Shown: piece by piece, positions 26,109-33,817 of the stretch | Numbering within the stretch: the first letter of the stretch is position 1 | How the letters are laid out: every line of letters begins with the position of its first letter | Program-made: the position numbers and the translations under genes | NCBI GenBank assembly: GCA_964636325.1 | Contig: CAZWRV010000058.1 | Coordinates: forward strand, 1 to 39,048 | DNA: 39,048 bases | Direction: 5' to 3' | Source of the DNA: CAZWRV01 sp964636325 | Lineage (GTDB): Bacteria; Verrucomicrobiota; Lentisphaeria; Victivallales; GWF2-50-93 | Notes under the pieces: model-generated | The model's database searches: none | The model's input: only the letters and a program-made list of their open reading frames with translations | Told to the model about the DNA's origin: nothing

Positions 26109-26902
26109 TGGCCACCTGTATAGTGCTCCGTTTTCTTGAAGAGGTCTTCCGGCACGGAATCCTTGACCTTTCCAGCGGAAAGTTCCGGGAATTCTATCTT
26201 CGTCCTGAAGCCCGGACCGTATATCGAGAGGCCGTCAGGGAACCAGAAGTCGTCCCTGCGCGAGAAGGAGGTGACCTCGACCGTCCTGTAGGGGGCCGCA
26301 TCGCCCTTTGCCCTGAACCATTCCGCCTTGAGCGGGAAGAAGTGTTCGATGCTCAGGAAGACCTTGACTACCTCGCCGCCCGGAGATACGAGAAGGAACA
26401 CGCGGCAGTCCTGCCCCTTGGCGGTGTCAGGGGCCAGCTCCTTGTCGAGGTTCCAGAAGAGGAATGAGAAGGCGAGGTCTTCGGGCCTCAGTCCGAAGTT
26501 CTCCAGGACCGACTTCCCCTTGTCCTTCTTGTTAAACGGGATGATGGTGGTGCCGCCGCCCTCTGCGGAAAAGATCTGGCTGATGTTGTATGCTTCAGAA
26601 TCGTCAATGAAGACCTGCGCGACCGTCCGTTCGGGCGTGAATCTGACTGAGAACGCGATCGGGGACTTGACGGTCTCGGCGCCGGAGCGCCTGTGCGATG
26701 CCTCGCCTGAGAGCTTGGCCCATGTCTCTTGAGCAGGGGGGCGCCTGGCCCTTTCCAGGAAGGACTTGGAGTCGAGAGCGTTGTCCGTTGGCCGCACACT
26801 GTCGAGCAGAGGTCCGATGTTTTCGGCCAGGACGGATTCAAAAGATCCTGCTAGATATAAGGCGAACAAGATGGTTGGGATGAACGAGGCCCTTCTTTTC
26901 AT
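26105..26902 (-). CDS. LolA-like outer-membrane lipoprotein-sorting protein
   Basis: This 265-residue exported protein has a signal peptide (about 1-26, SVLA-E). The mature part resembles the LolA-like family of Planctomycetes/Verrucomicrobia/Gammaproteobacteria: a conserved LRPEDLAFSFLFW segment, KGQDCRVFLLVSPGG, and VVKVFLSIEHFFPLKAEWF, followed by a strand-rich C-terminus ending EDLFKKTEHYTGGH. Such proteins have a half-barrel lipid-binding fold, but cargo is unproven for this family. Its ATG overlaps the lon stop codon (ATGA), so it is translationally coupled to lon. It would act in the periplasm. Confidence 0.72.
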   Translation of the reverse strand: MKRRASFIPTILFALYLAGSFESVLAENIGPLLDSVRPTDNALDSKSFLERARRPPAQETWAKLSGEASHRRSGAETVKSPIAFSVRFTPERTVAQVFIDDSEAYNISQIFSAEGGGTTIIPFNKKDKGKSVLENFGLRPEDLAFSFLFWNLDKELAPDTAKGQDCRVFLLVSPGGEVVKVFLSIEHFFPLKAEWFRAKGDAAPYRTVEVTSFSRRDDFWFPDGLSIYGPGFRTKIEFPELSAGKVKDSVPEDLFKKTEHYTGGH

Positions 26903-29412
26903 CTTGCCGCTCCCGGATCGTCCTCCCTGCCCTTGCCCTTTCCCTGCTTCACCGGCGGCAGGAGGACGTTCTTGAGAGTGTCTATGGCGTCGCTGGTGTA
27001 GACGAACCTGAGCTTCCTGAGGACTTCGGACGGGACGTCCTCCAGGTCCTTCTTGTTCTTTTCGGGCATGATGACAGTCCTGATTCCGGCCGAAAGGGCG
27101 GCTATGACCTTCTCCTTTATGCCGCCGACTGGTGTGATCTTGCCCCTGAGCGTTATTTCTCCGGTCATGGCGGTGAGCCGCTTGACCGGGCGCCTGGTCA
27201 GGCATGAGACCAGCGCTACCAGGATTGTTATTCCTGCCGACGGTCCGTCCTTGGGGGTGGCGCCGTCCGGGATGTGTATGTGGTAGTCCTTGGTTGTGAA
27301 GAGGTCGGGATGGATGTTGAATTCGGCGTGGTTGCTTTTCGCGAAGCTGAACGCGGTCTCGGCGCTCTCCTTCATTATGTCGCCGAGCGATCCGGTCAGC
27401 TTCAACCCTCCCTTGCCCGGCATGCATGAGACCTCGACCGGGATTATCGAGCCTCCCGCGCTGGTCCATGCGAGACCCGTGGCTACGCCCACGCCTGACT
27501 TGAACTCAGCCTCGTCGCGGAAATACTTCTGGGGGCCGAGGTATTTCGCGAGATCCGCAGACTTCACCTCGAACTTCCTCGGGGCGGCGCCCTTCGCCTT
27601 TACGATGCTCCTGGCGATCTTCCTGCATACCGTGCCGACGCTGCGTTCGAGGTTGCGTACCCCGGCTTCCCGGGTGTAGTTGTGGATGACGGTATCGACG
27701 GTCTTCTCGGGGAAGATTATCTGGCTTGGCTTCAGGCCGTTCTCCTTTATCTGCCTGGGGATGAGGAAGCGTTTCGCGATCTGCTTCTTCTCGTTCGACG
27801 TGTAGCCCGGCAGGAAGAGCAGCTCCATCCTGTCCAGCAGGGCGGGTGGGATGGTGTCGGTCATGTTGCCGGTGGCTATGAACAGGACCGTGCTGAGGTC
27901 GTAGTCGAGCTCGATGTAGTGGTCGTTGAAGGAGTTGTTCTGCTGGGGATCAAGAACCTCGAGGAGCGCGGACGCTGGATCGCCGCGGAAGTCGCTCCCG
28001 ATCTTGTCGATCTCGTCCAGCATGAACACGGGGTTGGAACTCTGCGCCTTCTTGAGCCCCTGTATGATCCTGCCCGGCAGCGCGCCCACGTAGGTGCGCC
28101 TGTGGCCCCGGATCTCCGCCTCGTCCTTGATCCCGCCCAGCGAGACTCTCACGAACTTCCTCTGCATCGCCCTGGCGATCGACTGGCCCAGGGATGTCTT
28201 GCCGACTCCCGGCGGCCCTATGAAGCAGAGTATCGGGGACTTCTTGTTCTTTTTGAGCTGGAGCACCGCCAGGAAGTCGAGGATGGTCTCCTTGATCTGC
28301 TTCAGGTCGTAGTGGTCCTCGTCGAGTATCTTGGTGGCGACGTCTATGTCTATCCTGTCCTCGGTGAAGATGTTCCACGGCAGGGAGAGTATCCAGTCAA
28401 GGTATGTGTGCGAGACGGAATATTCGGCGGACGCCTGCGGTATGTCCTCGAGTCTGGCGATCTCCTTCTTCACGGTCGCCTCGGCCTTTTCCGGAAGCTT
28501 GAGCTTTGAAAGCCTTTCCTCGAGCGCCTTGATGTCCGGGTTCTTCAGATCCTCGCCGAGCTCCTTCCTGATGGTGCGGAGCTGCTCGCGCAGGAAGAAC
28601 TCGCGCTGGTTCTTGCTCAGGGCGCTGCTCACCTGCGACTGTATCTTCGAGCCGATATGCTGGACCTCAATCTCGCGGTTAAGGATTATGGTCAGGAGCT
28701 GGAGCCTTCCGTGGAGGTCCGGGATCGCCATCAGGTGCAGCTTCTCCATGTAGCTGATGTTCAAGGTGTCGGCGACGAGGTCCGTGAGCCGCGAGTTGTC
28801 GGAGATGTTTAGTATCGCCACCTTCAGCTCGTCGGGATAATAAGGGGATGACGAGATGATCTCCTGGAACTGGTTGATGCAGTTGCGCACCATCGCTGTG
28901 ATTTCGATGTTCTCCTGCGGAACCTCGACGATGTCCTCCACCTCGATCATGTAAGGCTCGGTCTCGCTGGCCATGCGCCGGCAGCGGACCCGCTTGAGGC
29001 CGCGGACGAGTATCCGCACGGTTCCGTCCGGGAACTTCAGCATCTTGACGATGCGGCCGAGCACGCCCACGGCCGACACGTTCTTGGCGTTTATCTGGAA
29101 GGTCTTTATTGCGTCCTCGTGGAACAGCTCGCGCGGCGCGGCCGCGGCGGCGTCCTTGTGGATAACCGGAAACAGGCCTATCAGCCTGTCCCCCGCAACG
29201 ACCTTCTCGATCAGCGAAATCGTCATCGCCCCGTCGATCACGAGCGGCGAAAGCGCGTAGGGAAAGACCACAAGGTCGTTGAGCAGGAGCAGCGGCACGC
29301 AGCGGGGTGCCGCTGCGTCCTCGGCCGGCTCCGCACCCGGAACGGATGCGTCGTGTACGTCCGGAAGCTTCACGTCGTCCGGAAGTTCCGCCTTGCTGTC
29401 CTTCTCTTCCAT
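26899..29412 (-). CDS. lon: ATP-dependent protease Lon
   Basis: Lon degrades damaged and short-lived regulatory proteins in the cytoplasm. The product is 837 residues from the ATG at 29412 (AAGGGG upstream), slightly longer than E. coli Lon (784). Extra residues are an acidic N-terminal extension (about 1-35) and a Gly/Lys tail. The N-terminal LAN domain runs about 38-230. The AAA+ domain has Walker A GPPGVGKT (399-406) and Walker B VFMLDEID (462-469). The protease dyad is Ser725 in PKDGPSAG and Lys766 in GGIKEK. A longer reading frame continues upstream only because the tRNA-Ser gene is open in that frame. It leads a two- or three-gene unit with the LolA-like gene. Confidence 0.95.
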   Translation of the reverse strand: MEEKDSKAELPDDVKLPDVHDASVPGAEPAEDAAAPRCVPLLLLNDLVVFPYALSPLVIDGAMTISLIEKVVAGDRLIGLFPVIHKDAAAAAPRELFHEDAIKTFQINAKNVSAVGVLGRIVKMLKFPDGTVRILVRGLKRVRCRRMASETEPYMIEVEDIVEVPQENIEITAMVRNCINQFQEIISSSPYYPDELKVAILNISDNSRLTDLVADTLNISYMEKLHLMAIPDLHGRLQLLTIILNREIEVQHIGSKIQSQVSSALSKNQREFFLREQLRTIRKELGEDLKNPDIKALEERLSKLKLPEKAEATVKKEIARLEDIPQASAEYSVSHTYLDWILSLPWNIFTEDRIDIDVATKILDEDHYDLKQIKETILDFLAVLQLKKNKKSPILCFIGPPGVGKTSLGQSIARAMQRKFVRVSLGGIKDEAEIRGHRRTYVGALPGRIIQGLKKAQSSNPVFMLDEIDKIGSDFRGDPASALLEVLDPQQNNSFNDHYIELDYDLSTVLFIATGNMTDTIPPALLDRMELLFLPGYTSNEKKQIAKRFLIPRQIKENGLKPSQIIFPEKTVDTVIHNYTREAGVRNLERSVGTVCRKIARSIVKAKGAAPRKFEVKSADLAKYLGPQKYFRDEAEFKSGVGVATGLAWTSAGGSIIPVEVSCMPGKGGLKLTGSLGDIMKESAETAFSFAKSNHAEFNIHPDLFTTKDYHIHIPDGATPKDGPSAGITILVALVSCLTRRPVKRLTAMTGEITLRGKITPVGGIKEKVIAALSAGIRTVIMPEKNKKDLEDVPSEVLRKLRFVYTSDAIDTLKNVLLPPVKQGKGKGREDDPGAAR

Positions 29413-29467
29413 TGTGGCACCCCTTGCCGAAATATCCTGGTTGAAACGCGTCCTGCGGGACATTGAA

Positions 29468-29557
29468 TGGCGGAGAGGAGGAGATTCGAACTCCTGAACG
29501 TGCAAGCACGTTAACGGTTTTCGAGACCGCCCCGATCGACCACTCTGGCACCTCTCC
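29468..29557 (-). tRNA. tRNA-Ser(CGA)
   Basis: This 90-nt gene reads 5' GGAGAGG to 3' CCTCTCC, then G and an encoded CCA. The acceptor stem is seven perfect pairs (29551-29557 with 29472-29478). The anticodon stem GCGGT/ACCGT encloses CTCGAAA, giving anticodon CGA. The long variable arm (AACGTGC/GCACGTT) is typical of tRNA-Ser. The T arm is GGAGTTCGAATCTCC. It lies 55 bp upstream of lon on the same strand. Confidence 0.95.
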
Positions 29558-29690
29558 ATGGATTATGTGAAGTCAAGTCCGGCGGCAGAAAGCTTCCTTC
29601 CGGACAAGCCCCTCCGCAATAAAAGAGCGGGCGCGCGGCGCACACGCCGGCGGCGCTTGAATAGCGGAGATAATCGTCTAATAGTATGGA

Positions 29691-29699
29691 TGATATAAT
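29691..29699 (+). promoter_or_regulatory. Extended -10 promoter for the PAS/GAF sensor gene
   Basis: TGATATAAT (TGn plus perfect TATAAT) has no convincing -35. It would start transcription near 29706. That is downstream of the ATG at 29686, which supports the ATG at 29764 as the real start. Confidence 0.45.
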
Positions 29700-29763
29700 T
29701 ACATTCATTTTTGATTTCTTCAATTTCAAACCGGCAAAAACGCTCAAGATTCGGCGGGGGGCC

Positions 29764-31650
29764 ATGAAACTCAGCAAATACAATCTGCTTGTCCTGCTGA
29801 GATCCTCGGTAATCATATTCCTTTTGATGCTGGCCTTCGAGTTCTTCAACGACCATTTTTTCACGGAACTGCTCAACGCCAATATTGTCACCGCTCTCTT
29901 CGCTACGGCCGCGGGAGTGGTGGCTGGCTACTTCATCCTCAGCCACTTCGAGTTCCTGCACCGCCGGATACAGAAGAAGTACGACGACAGCAAGAAGCTT
30001 GAAAAGGCGCTCCTGACCTCGGAGGAGCGCTACAGGCTGGTGTTCGAGCATGCGGTGGACTCCCTGGTGCTGGTGGACGTCGAGTCGGGCGGCTTCGTCG
30101 ACTTCAACATCCATGCGTACCAGAGCCTCGGATACAGCTACGCCGAGTTCGAGAATCTAGACTTCGAGTCCTTCCGCAGGCTGTGCCGGGGCGGCGACCT
30201 CAGGGCGTGCATCTCTACAGCGGGCGGCGGCAGCAGCAGCGGCAATGGGCTTTCCAGCTTCGAGACGAAATTCCTCACCAAGAGCGGTGTCACCATCGAC
30301 GTCAGCGTCAAGACCAACATGATCGAGCTGAACGGAAGGAAATATCTCCTACTCCTGTGGAAGGACATAACCGAATGCAAGCAGGCCCAGAAGCAGATCA
30401 TCGAGAACAACAGGATGATAAGCACGCTACTGGAAACCATCCCGCTCCCGGTCTTCTACAAAAGCAGGGATGGCAGATACACCGGCTGCAACAAGTCCTT
30501 CGAAGACTTCCTGGGGATGGCGAGGGATCAGTTGATAGGCAGGACCGTATTCGAGCTGGGGATGCCGAGGGATATAGCCGAGCAGTATTTCAGGAAGGAC
30601 AACGAACTCTTCGAAAATCCCGGGCAGCAGATATACCAGTGGGTAGTAAGCACCAATCGAGCAGGCATCAGGGACGTCATATTCTACAAGGCGACACTCC
30701 TGGACTCGGAGAACAGGGTCAGCGGTCTCGTCGGCGTCATCCTCGACATAACCAAGCAGAAGAAGCTTCAGGAGGCCACGGAAAGGACGAGGGACGCACT
30801 GCTCTCCCAGAACAAGATACTAGTTGAATGGACCGCTCCGGACTTCCTCTACCACGAGGACATCACCGCGTCCTTCAGGAACATCATAGAGAAGATGGCT
30901 GCGATATTGGATGTGGAGCGCGTGGGCATATGGATATACAACGAGGACTATTCGAGGATCTACTGCATCGACCTCTTTGAAAGGTCTAAGGGCCTGCATT
31001 CGCGCGGAGATGAGCTGACGGTCGGCGAATACCCCGGATATTTCAAGGCCCTCAAATCCCAGAGGATAATCGCCACGAACGACGCCCGGGAGGATTCCAG
31101 GACCAGGGAGTTCACGGACTCCTTCCTCCTCCCGAACAATATAACTTCGATGATGGACGTGCCTCTGAACGTCGCCGGGAAGAATGTTGGCATCGTATGC
31201 TTCGAGCATGTCGGCGAGCCGAGGCAGTGGACGCTCGAACAGCAGAACTTCGCGATTTCCGTGAGCAACATCATGTCCATGATGATGGAGATTTCCAAGC
31301 ACCGGCAGACCGAGAAGGAGCTGACCCTGTCCCGCAACGCCTTCAACAGCATAGTCGAGAAGAGCACCGCCGCCATCCTGATCTCCGACATGAAGGGGAG
31401 GATAATCTTCATAAACCCGAAGGCGGAATGCTTCTTCAAGTCCAAGGTCAACTGCCTCCTGGGCGAACACTTCATCTGCCCTGTCGAACCGGGCAAGACC
31501 GCAGAAATAGACATCTGCAGGACCGACGGCACCCCCGGCAAGGGCTTCATGAACGTCATCAGCACATACTGGAAGGAACGCCCCGCATACCTCATCATGG
31601 TTCACGACCCGGCAGAATTCAAGGCGGGGAACGGGACGGTTAATGGTTAG
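29764..31650 (+). CDS. Membrane PAS-PAS-GAF-PAS sensor without an output domain
   Basis: This protein is 628 residues from the ATG at 29764 (GGGGGG upstream; an ATG at 29686 would add 26 AT-rich codons spanning the likely promoter). Two membrane segments (about 7-29 and 40-62) and a short coiled coil precede PAS 1 (about 87-209), PAS 2 (about 216-334), a GAF domain (about 359-520) and PAS 3 (about 520-614). The PAS 3 sequence AAILISDMKGRIIFINPKAECFF is canonical. The protein then ends. There is no histidine-kinase, GGDEF, EAL or HTH domain, so it cannot signal alone by known means. The stop codon lies within a heptad array, leaving open that the original C-terminus was lost. The next gene on the strand encodes a kinase that could be its partner. 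Confidence 0.8.
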   Translation: MKLSKYNLLVLLRSSVIIFLLMLAFEFFNDHFFTELLNANIVTALFATAAGVVAGYFILSHFEFLHRRIQKKYDDSKKLEKALLTSEERYRLVFEHAVDSLVLVDVESGGFVDFNIHAYQSLGYSYAEFENLDFESFRRLCRGGDLRACISTAGGGSSSGNGLSSFETKFLTKSGVTIDVSVKTNMIELNGRKYLLLLWKDITECKQAQKQIIENNRMISTLLETIPLPVFYKSRDGRYTGCNKSFEDFLGMARDQLIGRTVFELGMPRDIAEQYFRKDNELFENPGQQIYQWVVSTNRAGIRDVIFYKATLLDSENRVSGLVGVILDITKQKKLQEATERTRDALLSQNKILVEWTAPDFLYHEDITASFRNIIEKMAAILDVERVGIWIYNEDYSRIYCIDLFERSKGLHSRGDELTVGEYPGYFKALKSQRIIATNDAREDSRTREFTDSFLLPNNITSMMDVPLNVAGKNVGIVCFEHVGEPRQWTLEQQNFAISVSNIMSMMMEISKHRQTEKELTLSRNAFNSIVEKSTAAILISDMKGRIIFINPKAECFFKSKVNCLLGEHFICPVEPGKTAEIDICRTDGTPGKGFMNVISTYWKERPAYLIMVHDPAEFKAGNGTVNG

Positions 31651-31688
31651 TCGTTATTGGTTGTTGGTGGGCGGTGATTATTCGCTGC
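31638..31688. repeat. Heptad array overlapping a stop codon, then a hairpin
   Basis: The 7-mers GGTTAAT, GGTTAGT, CGTTATT, GGTTGTT and GGTGGGC (31638-31672) contain the sensor gene's TAG stop (31648-31650). Hairpin GCGGTGA-TTAT-TCGCTGC (31671-31688, two wobble pairs) follows directly. Confidence 0.7.
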
Positions 31689-32039
31689 AATTGCTGCCAG
31701 CCGCCGAATTCCAGATTCTATATCGTTCCGAATATCTTCAACCCGCATAGGTTGGCCGCATTCGCCATATCTGCTTCGTCAGCTTCAACCTGCAGCGGTT
31801 ACCGCAGCTGCGCCTTGCCGCCTTGCAGCCACGGAAAATGCGGCCGACTGCGGTAATTAGGTTTAAACTATATGGCCACTAACCACTAGCATGTGAACGG
31901 CGCCGATATCCCAGTCCGTTGAACTTCCTGGCGATCTTGACCTCGGTCGTCTCCATGTCCTCGGGATCCGCCATTTCAAGCGGGTAATCGGCAGGCGCAG
32001 TGACCGAACAATCAGCCTCTGCGAGATTCGCAATACCAC
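31689..32039. other. Gene-poor gap with possible gene remnants
   Basis: No convincing gene is visible in this gap. On the minus strand, about 31890-32035, an open frame reads ADYPLEMADPEDMETTEVKI and onward to NGLGYRR. It looks protein-like but is too short and unrecognised, so it may be a remnant. CACTAAC/CACTAGC (31877-31890) are two further heptads, and GTTTAAAC is a short palindrome at 31861. CTGCGAGATTCGCAA at 32019-32033 is an isolated copy of the variable-hairpin module of the composite repeat. Confidence 0.5.
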
Positions 32040-32068
32040 TTGATTATCATTTTATGAGATGTTATAAT
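32040..32068 (+). promoter_or_regulatory. Predicted promoter of the PAS histidine kinase
   Basis: -35 TTGATT (32040-32045), a 17-nt spacer and a perfect -10 TATAAT (32063-32068) with an upstream TGT (extended -10). Transcription would start near 32075, about 100 nt before the gene. Confidence 0.6.
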
Positions 32069-32177
32069 AAAGGATATTTGCATCACAATGTATTGACAAG
32101 CCATGCAGTCACTATCGCGGTCGACGGCCGGTATTGGATGCCGTTGTTTGTCGCCTAGGACAACTACTGGAGGAGGG

Positions 32178-33257
32178 ATGGATATGCTTGAAACCGTTTT
32201 GGACGGGCTTCCGGCAGCTGGAGCTGTAATTGGAGCGGACGGCTCGGTCGGCTTCTGTAACCGACATCTGCAGCATCTGACCGGATGGGTGGCGGGCGAG
32301 GTTCGCGGCAGATGCTGGTTCGAGACATTCCTTCCCGAGGCGGAGCGGCAAAGCAGGCGGGCCGAATACCTGAGTGCAATGGAGTCGGATTTCCCGAAGA
32401 AGCATGTCGGCGGAATGCTTCTCTCTCGGAACGGGCGGGAGATACCGGTGATATGGATCCGCGCCATTTTGAGGAACATTGAAGGCAAGGCGATAGGTGC
32501 GGTCAAGCTCGGGATCGAGATTTCAGAGATGCTGGTTCACAGCGATGAGGTCTCCAGGCTTCGCAGATACGAGAGGATAGGCCGATCCGCCGCGCCGCTG
32601 GTGCACGACCTGAACAATGTTCTCTGCCTGATACTTTGCTACAGCCAGATTGTGATGAAGGATATGCCGGCATTAGGCGGTCATGCCGTCCGGATCGGAG
32701 ATGCGGTAAAAAGGGGAAGAATATTATCGGACCAGCTCTTCGCGCTGCTGAGGGGGGAGGAACGCGGTGATTTGATCGAAATTGATGTCTGCGGCGCCGT
32801 AAGGGACTTCGAGGAATTTCTGAGGAGCATGCTTAAGGAGAAGATAGTTCTGAGGACGGAGCTTGAGCCGGACGCGGGGACGATCATGGGCGACAGGATG
32901 CAGCTTGAGAGGATACTGATGAACTTGGTATCGAACTCGTGCGACGCGTTGCCTGACGGGGGCGAGATAAGGATAGGCGTGTCGGACATCTCCGTCATGG
33001 AACCGGTTCACTGCCGCAGTTCCGAGATGTTGCCGGGCCGCTATGTTCTTCTGTCGTTTTCCGATACGGGGCATGGGATGGAGAAGGAAGTCCTCGACCG
33101 CATCTTCGAACCTTTCTTCACTACGAAGAAAAGCCGTGCGAGCGGCATCGGTCTCATGGGCGTAATGGAGATAGCCGGGCACCTTGGTGCTCATCTAAGG
33201 GTGTCAAGCTCGCCATCCGCCGGAACTACGTTCGAGATATACTTCCCGAGGCTTTGA
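32178..33257 (+). CDS. PAS-domain histidine kinase (soluble)
   Basis: This cytoplasmic sensor kinase is 359 residues from the ATG at 32178; GGAGGAGGG lies directly before it, and an ATG at 32184 has better spacing. An N-terminal PAS domain (about 1-120, with VIGADGSVGFCNRHLQHLTGW) is followed by the phosphoacceptor helix with His143 in LVHDLNNVL, the type seen in HDFNNLL hybrid kinases. The ATPase domain has the N box NLVSNSCDALPDGG (from Asn249), G1 DTGHG (296-300), F box FEPFFTTK and G2 SGIGLMGV. There are no membrane segments and no receiver domain, and no response regulator is encoded nearby. It lies after the output-less sensor and before the zinc-ribbon mini-protein, all on the plus strand. 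Confidence 0.88.
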   Translation: MDMLETVLDGLPAAGAVIGADGSVGFCNRHLQHLTGWVAGEVRGRCWFETFLPEAERQSRRAEYLSAMESDFPKKHVGGMLLSRNGREIPVIWIRAILRNIEGKAIGAVKLGIEISEMLVHSDEVSRLRRYERIGRSAAPLVHDLNNVLCLILCYSQIVMKDMPALGGHAVRIGDAVKRGRILSDQLFALLRGEERGDLIEIDVCGAVRDFEEFLRSMLKEKIVLRTELEPDAGTIMGDRMQLERILMNLVSNSCDALPDGGEIRIGVSDISVMEPVHCRSSEMLPGRYVLLSFSDTGHGMEKEVLDRIFEPFFTTKKSRASGIGLMGVMEIAGHLGAHLRVSSSPSAGTTFEIYFPRL

Positions 33258-33315
33258 GGCAGGGAGTACCAAGCTGATTTCACATTGACATTTCAGCGAT
33301 GTTCTGTCCGCAAGC

Positions 33316-33343
33316 TTGCAATCGAACTTCCTGAGTGTATATT
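33316..33343 (+). promoter_or_regulatory. Possible promoter of the zinc-ribbon mini-gene
   Basis: TTGCAA (33316-33321), a 16-nt spacer and TATATT (33338-33343), about 30 nt before the ATG. A perfect TTGACA at 33285-33290 lacks a -10 at the right distance. Confidence 0.4.
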
Positions 33344-33372
33344 GCCATTAGGGGAGCGGGCATCAAGGATAC

Positions 33373-33657
33373 ATGAACACCAAGAAGAGCATAGAAGTTG
33401 ACGGAGATTCAAGCCGGGGCGACGATACGGATACAATCCGATTGCCGGTCAAGGAATTTGAGATGAAGTCCATACCTGTCGTGTGCCCTTGGTGCAACCG
33501 CATAATGAGGATCACCAACTGGAAGGTGGGGAAGAATTCGCGAACCGCGCCGTCGCACGGGATTTGTCCGAAATGCGCTGAGAGAATGCGGAACCGCTCT
33601 GTCTCCGGCAAGGAGCAAGGATCTGATAGGAATTTCGATTTATTTATACTTATTTGA
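33373..33657 (+). CDS. Small zinc-ribbon protein with SHGICPxC motif
   Basis: This 94-residue protein has two Cys pairs, CPWC (Cys38, Cys41) and CPKC (Cys65, Cys68), embedded in IPVVCPWCNRIMRI and SHGICPKCAERM. This is the pattern of a widespread C-terminal module in response regulators and PAS proteins (approximately IPICAxCKKIR, then SHGICPEC), which here stands alone. The usual GYW segment between the pairs is reduced to ITNWKVG. The N-terminal 30 residues and C-terminal 20 look disordered. AAGGA precedes the ATG. It probably binds one zinc ion. Its place directly after the PAS kinase suggests a split signalling module, which is inference. Confidence 0.65.
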   Translation: MNTKKSIEVDGDSSRGDDTDTIRLPVKEFEMKSIPVVCPWCNRIMRITNWKVGKNSRTAPSHGICPKCAERMRNRSVSGKEQGSDRNFDLFILI

Positions 33658-33715
33658 GGCGCATGACGCTAGATCTTCCGGAAAGACGTGTCTTCTTCGG
33701 CTTCCACGGCGGCCT

Positions 33716-33787
33716 CTATATTCCTGGCGGCCGCGACCTCTTTTTCCTCATACCCCGGTTCTTGTTCGAGTACCAGCCGTAACTCTG
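33716..33787 (-). pseudogene. Relic of an IS91-like transposase C-terminus
   Basis: In one minus-strand frame, between a TGA and a TAG, the peptide QSYGWYSNKNRGMRKKRS appears. This resembles the conserved RYYGWYSNxxRGxRRK-type segment of IS91/IS801-like (Y2-type) transposases as I know the family. Only about 23 codons remain and no inverted ends are seen. It lies 30 bp downstream of uvrA. Confidence 0.4.
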
Positions 33788-33817
33788 TCATTCAGGCTCG
33801 CACTGCCGCTCGTCGGC

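Noticed and set aside
26903..27469. 454-residue frame extending the LolA-like gene upstream through lon
   Set aside because: The upstream part is a shadow of lon; the signal peptide begins at the ATG at 26902.
29413..29559. N-terminal extension of Lon by 49 residues
   Set aside because: The extension reads through the tRNA-Ser gene; the ATG at 29412 with AAGGGG is the real start.
32093..32098. Perfect TTGACA as a -35 for the PAS kinase
   Set aside because: No -10 lies at 16-18 nt; the 32040-32068 pair fits better.
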